In this document: one piece after another, positions 59,701-64,000 of the stretch | Layout of the letters: each line of letters starts with the position of its first letter | How positions within the stretch are numbered: the first letter of the stretch is position 1 | NCBI GenBank assembly: GCA_021796535.1 | Contig: JAKABW010000011.1 | Coordinates: forward strand, 1-64,000 | Reading direction: 5' to 3' | Length of the DNA stretch: 64,000 nucleotides | Source of the DNA: Actinomycetes bacterium | GTDB taxonomy: Bacteria > Actinomycetota > Acidimicrobiia > Acidimicrobiales > Bog-793 | Notes under the pieces: model-generated | The model's database searches: none | Told to the model about the DNA's origin: nothing | Seen by the model: the letters and a program-made list of their open reading frames with translations, nothing else | Position numbers and translations under genes: made by a program

Positions 59701-59946
59701 AAAGTGCACATTGAACAAAAGGGTTTCCGGAATGTATCCGCCGCTTTTTCCCCCGGGCGACAAAACACGGATCAGCTCTTCTTTTATGGACATTTTCAAC
59801 AGTCGGCACGACGCTTTGGAGTCGGCCACCACCACGATCTTGCCCGGATGACCCGCATTTTTAATGTCGGTCATCTTTTCGGTCAGTTCTCGTATTGATT
59901 TGTTCACGTACGGCCTGCCCACTCCGTAGTCAAGCATGCCAGACAT
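56743..59946 (-). CDS. AddB-like nuclease with [4Fe-4S] cysteines and inactive helicase N-terminus
   Basis: A 1067-residue protein, the first gene of the repair operon. The N-terminal half has the AddB/RecC-like inactivated helicase layout, without a recognisable Walker A. The C-terminal nuclease domain is intact: FSATSLERYQKCPFSYFLKDILGL (first cluster cysteine), VSGSIDRVDSV, VVDYKTGS with Asp and Lys, FLQLPIYVDVY. Three further cluster cysteines are Cys1033, Cys1036 and Cys1042 in CRNCDYRSVC, the AddB type of cysteine staple. With the AddA-like helicase it should process double-strand breaks. Confidence 0.87.
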   Translation of the reverse strand: MSGMLDYGVGRPYVNKSIRELTEKMTDIKNAGHPGKIVVVADSKASCRLLKMSIKEELIRVLSPGGKSGGYIPETLLFNVHFTTFDGLAERLWEEAFPGHEKKFLERHTLLYACRYIKNTWPQMNLQGSTLAGMYEYIRYQRKDSMTEIIMQYFSHSLMRNYVTKVHETIKASYVDKLDVVNELLKAANEQRDRILSYARHYVLFMPDGISNLEKTFYQGLVGLTHPDSRSSINVYTIGSKNTHITLPNETIRPGRHGKDSLDPANHEADSRYSRTDGALPPQSAPAEQEDDLAVVKSVLSESNADTDSTNFWFGSGLNESKAVVEISGQPSIQGEVREAFRYTVQRIAAGAKPHECAVIYFGGETYRQTVRYESSFLQVDHYMDDPQASKKNIFLELMKSIMRIDANAVSGNELVRVLEEVFSVCGANPWETYGDIFYRIADLSQEMGSMGFWRSTMENISKKSENENSGKAADLMDLAMRCLEGKDIPNDILEAVIWLDDCIEGFLACLKSGEICAPDLEYVTYKNVLAQIRRDAVSVGKSEAGSLADVIGTVRIGQDCPNYPGVYIASAEDACKVPFRFVTLLGCSAELMDNPYRKETFKSILGKYLSTGEYLRISYALHGPNSKAKGSVANLVSSLLDVTDTAYSFSEAGQPGSIDHKFPLYSHRDIAGHVLQRSFHGLDAALSPAVMMPISLYFSLQALSARSKPEFNEHMGYVKTRGDRPDNDNFSFSATSLERYQKCPFSYFLKDILGLRGEQYANGYLEPLRNQIGSTVHKILEVYIKVIKDLNFPSTNGADPMCLLENYYDGQALQSYSRSYSKILSAEPHLTDVLTAVTDIEFGRLDRYADSVFRETINGLKQKWLYRLLLWSDRYLESLLDGSRVTLASEYKFSDQPIMKVQSTSQACSEATLRVSGSIDRVDSVGGDTLCVVDYKTGSPDKYQKLKRDQGSIKTFLQLPIYVDVYPEKDAYQAYHAVYDFIAQPEKNIELLIDREILDELHNVIGNVHDLIEHGVFPQNPGGLSQGAYENCRNCDYRSVCSDAQRSKWPSLKSNDYVGQYVATAE

Positions 59947-60012
59947 TTACCGGAGGACCGGCAACGGCGGTTGTGTATATGTTTCCATAGCTCCGACCAA
60001 GTTTATCTCATG

Positions 60013-60049
60013 CTTTCTCCGGATACCTACCAACTTTCTCCGGATACCT
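60013..60049. repeat. Direct repeat (two 16-bp copies, 21 bp apart) upstream of repair operon
   Basis: CTTTCTCCGGATACCT occurs at 60013-60028 and 60034-60049. It is placed 67 bp before the AddB-like start and past the cysH stop. A 21-bp period equals two helical turns. It may be a binding-site pair or a local duplication. Confidence 0.6.
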
Positions 60050-60142
60050 TTATGTGCGGAAAAAATAGATTGCGGCCGGTATCCGCAATAGTCTGAGCCC
60101 TCAGGACAGCCGCCTGTTGCCGCACATCAAAGAATTGCACAA

Positions 60143-60820
60143 TCAGATATGCAATCCGCATTCTGTCTTGTTCATTCCCGGCCATCTCCCCTCTCTGGGT
60201 GATTCTCCTTCTTGGGTGGGCCGCGTCGTGGGAGCACAACCGATGGATTTGTAGCCGACAAAAGTCAGCGGATGTCTCGGCAGATTCAGCTTTTCTTCAT
60301 AAGCGGCCACATCCTCGTCAGTCCATGCCGCCAACGGATTTATTTTAACAACATTCTTGGCCTCGTCGTAAGCTACAATCGGAGCGTCAACCCTTTCGGG
60401 CGTGTCCACACGCTTTATGCCGGTCACCCAAGCCGTGGCGGTTTTTAACACGTTCAGGAGAGGAAGCACTTTTCTTACCTGGCAGCAATTCGAGCTTCCG
60501 CAAGGAGAAACATCGTCGGGCAAACCGGAATTGACAACCTCTACTTTGATATCGTAATGCTTCTCTATTCTCCGCATGTAAGCTATCGTTTCCGGAAAGT
60601 GAAACCCCGTATCTAAAAACACAATTCGTGCTTCTCCCAGCGCTTTTTGAGCAACATCTATCAATACGCAATCTTGGAACGAGGAAGTAATAACGAGCCC
60701 GTGAGCAAAGCGGTTCCCGGCCCAGGATAAAATATTTTCAGCAGAAGAGTGCTCAAAAGAAGAATTGATTTCGTTCAACTCACTTTTCAAGGAATCAATC
60801 TCTCCGGTTTGCAATGCCAT
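60143..60820 (-). CDS. cysH: Phosphoadenylyl/adenylyl-sulfate reductase
   Basis: Reduces (phospho)adenylyl sulfate to sulfite in sulfate assimilation. 225 residues. Motifs: GLVITSSFQDCVLIDVA (PP-loop-like), RIVFLDTGFHFPETIAY, Cys112-Cys113 in NCCQVRKVLPL, WVTGIKRVDTPER, NPLAAWTDEDV, and the catalytic Cys221 in KTECGLHI. The second half of the iron-sulfur ligand set reads SIGCAPTTRP: Cys195 is present but position 198, normally cysteine in APS reductases, is Thr. The start is ATG 60820. It diverges from the siroheme synthase gene, which supplies cofactor for sulfite reductase. Confidence 0.92.
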   Translation of the reverse strand: MALQTGEIDSLKSELNEINSSFEHSSAENILSWAGNRFAHGLVITSSFQDCVLIDVAQKALGEARIVFLDTGFHFPETIAYMRRIEKHYDIKVEVVNSGLPDDVSPCGSSNCCQVRKVLPLLNVLKTATAWVTGIKRVDTPERVDAPIVAYDEAKNVVKINPLAAWTDEDVAAYEEKLNLPRHPLTFVGYKSIGCAPTTRPTQEGESPREGRWPGMNKTECGLHI

Positions 60821-60949
60821 GTATCCTCCTACAACTTTTCCCGAAACAGACAGCCCGGCCGGAACACTTTGGGAAGTACCCTCGACCGACTCAAGTGTAA
60901 ACGATTTACTTTATGCAGGCAATCTATGTTTCTCTGTTTCAAGTATACC

Positions 60950-60964
60950 TGACTATTTTAGTCA
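60950..60964. promoter_or_regulatory. 15-bp palindrome between cysH and siroheme synthase genes
   Basis: TGACTA-TTT-TAGTCA is a perfect inverted repeat in the 186-bp region between the divergent sulfur genes, 43 bp before the siroheme synthase start. It may be a shared operator. The regulator is unknown. Confidence 0.45.
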
Positions 60965-60994
60965 TATTTTGCTATATGGAATATTATAACTGTC

Positions 60995-61000
60995 TATGAT
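60995..61000 (+). promoter_or_regulatory. -10 hexamer of the siroheme synthase gene
   Basis: TATGAT is 6 nt before ATG 61007; no Shine-Dalgarno is present. Confidence 0.45.
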
Positions 61001-61006
61001 GATTAA

Positions 61007-61660
61007 ATGACTACAGAAAGCCACTACTATCCCGTTTTTTTAAATTTAGCAGACAAAAAATGCCTGGTTGTGGGAGGGGGCAAAGTCGGACTGGAAAAAG
61101 TTATGCCGCTCCTGAGAGCAGGAGCGGAAGTAACAGTTATTGCCAAAAAATTTGTCAGCGATTTCTTTCAATTGGCGTTATGCCACCCGCAACTGCATCT
61201 TGAAGAAAGGGCATACCACGGCGGCGAAGCGCAAAATTACTATCTTGTGATTACGGCAACCGGCAAAAAAGACACCGATTATTCGATATACGGCGAATGC
61301 CATGAAAAAAAGATCTTGGTCAATGCCGCCGATTACATTCCGGGTTGCGATTTTATTTTACCGGCCCGCTTTCAAGCCGGCGACATACAAATCGCCGTCT
61401 CCACTTCGGGCTCGAGTCCGGCACTGGCAACATGGCTCAGAGACCGCATAGAAGAAGACTTGGGAAATGAAATCTGTCTGCTGGCGGAAATGCTCAAACA
61501 GGCCAGAGCGGTTTTGAAAGAGAACAACAAAATGCCCTCTAAAGACAGGTGGAGAGCTTTACTGGACGAAGGCCTTTTGGAAGAACTGCGCCAAGGCAAC
61601 GTGGAGTATGTCCAAAGAAAAGTAGACGATTTTTTAAAAGAGAATTTGTCTTTTGAATGA
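61007..61660 (+). CDS. Precorrin-2 dehydrogenase/sirohydrochlorin ferrochelatase (CysG N-terminal/Met8 type)
   Basis: Makes siroheme for sulfite or nitrite reductase from precorrin-2. 217 residues without the methyltransferase domain of full CysG. Motifs: YYPVFLNLADKKCLVVGGGKVGLEKVMPLLRAGAEVTVIA, LVITATGKKDTDYSIYGEC, ILVNAADYIPGCDFILPARFQAGDIQIAVSTSGSSPALATWLRDRIEE. The start is ATG 61007, 6 nt after a TATGAT hexamer, so the message is probably leaderless. It is divergent from cysH, and the pair likely shares regulation. Confidence 0.92.
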   Translation: MTTESHYYPVFLNLADKKCLVVGGGKVGLEKVMPLLRAGAEVTVIAKKFVSDFFQLALCHPQLHLEERAYHGGEAQNYYLVITATGKKDTDYSIYGECHEKKILVNAADYIPGCDFILPARFQAGDIQIAVSTSGSSPALATWLRDRIEEDLGNEICLLAEMLKQARAVLKENNKMPSKDRWRALLDEGLLEELRQGNVEYVQRKVDDFLKENLSFE

Positions 61661-61895
61661 CAGTCAGGCAATTCCAAGTTAGGCAGCCAAAGTAACCGCT
61701 ATGCCGTGCATATTCTCTTGCTTTGACCTCTTGCTATAAAAACAGCGATGTGGCACAAAGGTCTCGGTCCGATCGGGAAACATCACTTACACCGTCTCTG
61801 AAAAGGTATTTGGGTAATAAATACCGTGCGAAAAGTTAGCCTCTTATCTGGTAATATTATGGCAGCAGCAAAACATAGCGCACTAAAGCACTTTA

Positions 61896-62660
61896 ATGAT
61901 GAACACCGAGGGAGCCTCGTACGTGCCTTACACAACCGACAATGCCTTACCCGAAAAAGCAAATATCCCAAAGCATATAGCGATTGTGATGGACGGTAAC
62001 GGCAGGTGGGCAAAAAAACGGCAGCTCTCCCGCACAGAAGGGCATGCCGAAGGGGAAAAATCCATTCTGGATGTTATCGACGGCGCCCTGGAAGTCGGCG
62101 TCCAGTGGTTGTCACTCTATGCATTCTCCACAGAGAATTGGCGGAGACCCGCAGAAGAAGTCCGCTACCTCATGTATTTTAATGAAAACTTACTTCTTAA
62201 ACACAGAGACAATCTCCACAAGAAAGGGGTCCGGATCCGCTTTTCCGGCAGGAGAGATTGGAGAATACCAAAAAAGCTCGCTCAAAATATGGATGATGCC
62301 ATGCAACTGACTAAAAGTAACCGCGCATTGGTATTGACTATATGTTTCAATTACGGAGGCAGAGCAGAAATAATTGACGCAGTAAAAAATATTGTGTCAG
62401 ATGGCCTGCCTCCTGAAAAAATTAATGAGAAGGCCATCAAATCCCGACTGTATTATCCCGACATGCCTGATCCCGACTTGGTTATCAGGACATCGGGGGA
62501 ATACAGAATATCCAATTTTTTGCTTTGGGAGATCGCATACTCCGAACTGTTTTTTTCTGATATGCTTTGGCCAGATTTCCGCAGCGAGCATCTGTATCAG
62601 GCAATAGCGGAATTCCAAAACAGAAGCAGGAGGTTCGGAAGAGTGGAAAAAGATGGATGA
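61896..62660 (+). CDS. uppS: Isoprenyl transferase (undecaprenyl diphosphate synthase type)
   Basis: A cis-prenyltransferase making the lipid carrier for cell-wall precursors. 254 residues. Motifs: HIAIVMDGNGRWAKKRQLSRTEGHAEG, WLSLYAFSTENWRRPAEEV, VLTICFNYGGRAEIIDAV, and PDPDLVIRTSGEYRISNFLLWEIAYSELFFSDMLWPDF. Start choice: ATG 61896 gives MMNTEG; a GTG at 61923 has GAGGGAG at good spacing and would yield a shorter N-terminus. It overlaps the next gene by 8 bp. Order uppS - small membrane protein - recO - glyS suggests one operon. Confidence 0.94.
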   Translation: MMNTEGASYVPYTTDNALPEKANIPKHIAIVMDGNGRWAKKRQLSRTEGHAEGEKSILDVIDGALEVGVQWLSLYAFSTENWRRPAEEVRYLMYFNENLLLKHRDNLHKKGVRIRFSGRRDWRIPKKLAQNMDDAMQLTKSNRALVLTICFNYGGRAEIIDAVKNIVSDGLPPEKINEKAIKSRLYYPDMPDPDLVIRTSGEYRISNFLLWEIAYSELFFSDMLWPDFRSEHLYQAIAEFQNRSRRFGRVEKDG

Positions 62661-62961
62661 CACAACAACCGACAACGGCCAAGACAAACCCGTAACGCCA
62701 TCTTTGGAACAGGCACCGGAATCCGGAGACACTTTGTCGGCTGACCGAGGGGGATCTTTCCCCAAAACCTCGCGCGAAACCCTACCGTCGTGGCTGTGGC
62801 ACCATATAGGTATGGTCTTGGGTATAGTCATCACTTGCCTGGCGGTTGCGAGCGTACTTTTCCTGGCAGTGGCGGGCTTTACGGCTGCTCTGGTTTTGCT
62901 TGTCGTAATACTTTTTGGCGTGGCAATGATTATCATCGGCGGCAGAATCAGGAGTAAGTAA
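62653..62961 (+). CDS. Small membrane protein between uppS and recO
   Basis: A 102-residue protein of unknown function. A polar N-terminus rich in Asp, Thr and Pro (about 45 residues) is followed by two hydrophobic helices (HIGMVLGIVITCLAVASVLFLAVAG and ALVLLVVILFGVAMIIIGG) and a short basic end. The start overlaps the uppS end by 8 bp, and recO begins 6 bp after its stop; this tight packing supports it being real. Confidence 0.75.
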   Translation: MDDTTTDNGQDKPVTPSLEQAPESGDTLSADRGGSFPKTSRETLPSWLWHHIGMVLGIVITCLAVASVLFLAVAGFTAALVLLVVILFGVAMIIIGGRIRSK

Positions 62962-62966
62962 GACCC

Positions 62967-63692
62967 GTGTCCTCTCTGCAGGACGTTGCAGTTATCATGC
63001 GCACCTACAAAATAGGTGAAGCCGATAAAATTATTGTCCTATTCACGCAGAACCACGGCAAAATACGGGCCGTCGCCAAAGGATCACGCAAAACCACCAG
63101 CAAACTCGGAGCGCGACTTGAACCTCTAAATCTGGCAAACGTTATGTTGTGGCAGGGACGCAATTTGGCGACAATCACAGGCGTGGACGTTATTGACAAT
63201 TTCACCGATATCCGTGAAAGCCTGGAAAAAATCATGATGGCCACGACGATGATGGAGATAATTGACAAGCTGACCCTCGACGATCAAGAAAATGACGCAT
63301 TATTCCAACTGCTGATAAAAGCTTTAATGACATTGGACAAGAATTTCTCTCCGGCCATATTGGGCGCTTTTTGCTTCAGAGTCTTAATGGTTGAAGGCCT
63401 TACTCCGCAAACAGATGCCTGCTGTGCTTGCGGCACGGCTCAGGAACTGACGGCATTCAACGCCGCCATGGGCGGCGCCCTCTGCAGAAATTGCCAAAGC
63501 GGACAACTTATTTCGAAACAGGCCTTGGACATCCTTGGGCTCATATTTAACGGCCGGCTTGGCAAGGCCCTATATTTGTGTTCTCATGCCCCGGAACTGA
63601 CCCATGAAATCGAGTCGCTGGGTATCAATATCATTGAATACCATTTGGGTCAAAAACTCAAATCTCATCTCAACTTGAAAACGTGGGGATAA
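62967..63692 (+). CDS. recO: DNA repair protein RecO
   Basis: Recombination mediator that helps load RecA, 241 residues. N-terminal OB fold: VIMRTYKIGEADKIIVLFTQNHGKIRAVAKGSRKTTSKLGARLEP. The C-terminal zinc motif is visible as CCACG and CRNC. GTG start at 62967, near AGTAAGTAAGA, without a strong ribosome binding site; translational coupling to the preceding gene is likely. Confidence 0.94.
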   Translation: MSSLQDVAVIMRTYKIGEADKIIVLFTQNHGKIRAVAKGSRKTTSKLGARLEPLNLANVMLWQGRNLATITGVDVIDNFTDIRESLEKIMMATTMMEIIDKLTLDDQENDALFQLLIKALMTLDKNFSPAILGAFCFRVLMVEGLTPQTDACCACGTAQELTAFNAAMGGALCRNCQSGQLISKQALDILGLIFNGRLGKALYLCSHAPELTHEIESLGINIIEYHLGQKLKSHLNLKTWG

Positions 63693-63741
63693 ATATCAAG
63701 TAAACTGCCTCACATAAAAACGACAAAAATAAGTGGACACC

Positions 63742-64000
63742 ATGTCAAATAACAATGAAAATCAGGAATTATTTGAAAAAATAGTCAATCTTGCCAAAAG
63801 AAGAGGCTTTGTTTTCCCTTCCTCCGAAATTTACGGAGGCATCAGATCTACTTACGACTATGGGCCACTCGGAACCCTAATGTTACGCAACGTGAAAAAT
63901 GCCTGGTGGAAAGCAATGGTCCAGGAAAGACTTGACGTAGTGCCGATAGATGCCGCCATTTTAACCAATCCAAAAGTTTGGGAAGCATCCGGGCATTTGG
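63742..64000 (+). CDS. glyS: Glycyl-tRNA synthetase, homodimeric type (partial, runs off window)
   Basis: Only the first 86 codons are in the window. They read [21 protein letters not shown], then [33 protein letters not shown] and [17 protein letters not shown], the N-terminal class II signature of the alpha2 (glyQS) type. It charges tRNA-Gly. The start lies 49 bp past recO. Confidence 0.93.
   Translation, partial: MSNNNENQELFEKIVNLAKRRGFVFPSSEIYGGIRSTYDYGPLGTLMLRNVKNAWWKAMVQERLDVVPIDAAILTNPKVWEASGHL

Overview
The window looks like a chromosomal segment of an actinobacterium (Actinomycetota), most likely a lower-GC, Acidimicrobiia-type lineage. The evidence is the gene order peptidyl-prolyl isomerase lipoprotein - mazG - eno - ftsB/divIC - DUF501 - ppx/gppA, the DUF1707 protein, an Rpf-like transglycosylase protein, a FurA-type regulator with the GDNHHH motif, long-form LeuA and a conserved small protein next to cimA. 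The assignment below phylum level is inference. No rRNA, tRNA, insertion sequence, prophage or CRISPR array was recognised.

Layout. 0.7-8.7 kb: a lipoprotein gene and a complete peptide-type ABC importer operon (two permeases, two ATPases, binding protein) on the minus strand. 9.5-18.2 kb: a YfhO-like membrane protein, fumarase, a NlpC/P60 cell-wall hydrolase, a quinone oxidoreductase, IPP isomerase and an aldo/keto reductase. 18.5-21.2 kb: a type II (eukaryotic-type) glutamine synthetase, an ANTAR RNA-binding regulator and FurA. 21.5-29.7 kb: a secreted N,N-dimethylformamidase-like protein, then a lipid-modification cluster (SDR, FAD oxidoreductase, DUF1365, cyclopropane-fatty-acid-synthase-type methyltransferase) facing a delta-9-type desaturase whose leader is tandemly duplicated with a small helical protein gene. 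29.8-39.8 kb: branched-chain amino-acid genes cimA, ilvE, leuB, leuC, leuD and leuA with DUF1707 and greA between them. A previously unlisted leucine leader peptide and attenuator lie in front of leuA. 39.8-47.8 kb: a DUF501-Ppx/GppA fusion, the Rpf-like protein, ftsB, eno, mazG and a parvulin lipoprotein. 48.1-50.9 kb: a GMC oxidoreductase and a secreted protein of unknown function. 51-60 kb: a DNA-repair operon (AddB-like nuclease, AddA-like helicase, DinG-like helicase). 60.1-61.7 kb: divergent sulfur assimilation genes (cysH and a siroheme synthase). 61.9-64 kb: uppS, a small membrane protein, recO and the start of glyS.

Themes. Many starts have a TANNNT hexamer 5-8 nt upstream and no Shine-Dalgarno, so leaderless transcription appears common, alongside genes with strong AGGAG sites. 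Main points for a second look: the leuL attenuator, the loss of the catalytic lysine in the AddA-like nuclease domain, a Cys-to-Thr change at an expected iron-sulfur ligand in CysH, the DUF501-Ppx fusion, and the duplicated gene-plus-leader unit in front of the desaturase.
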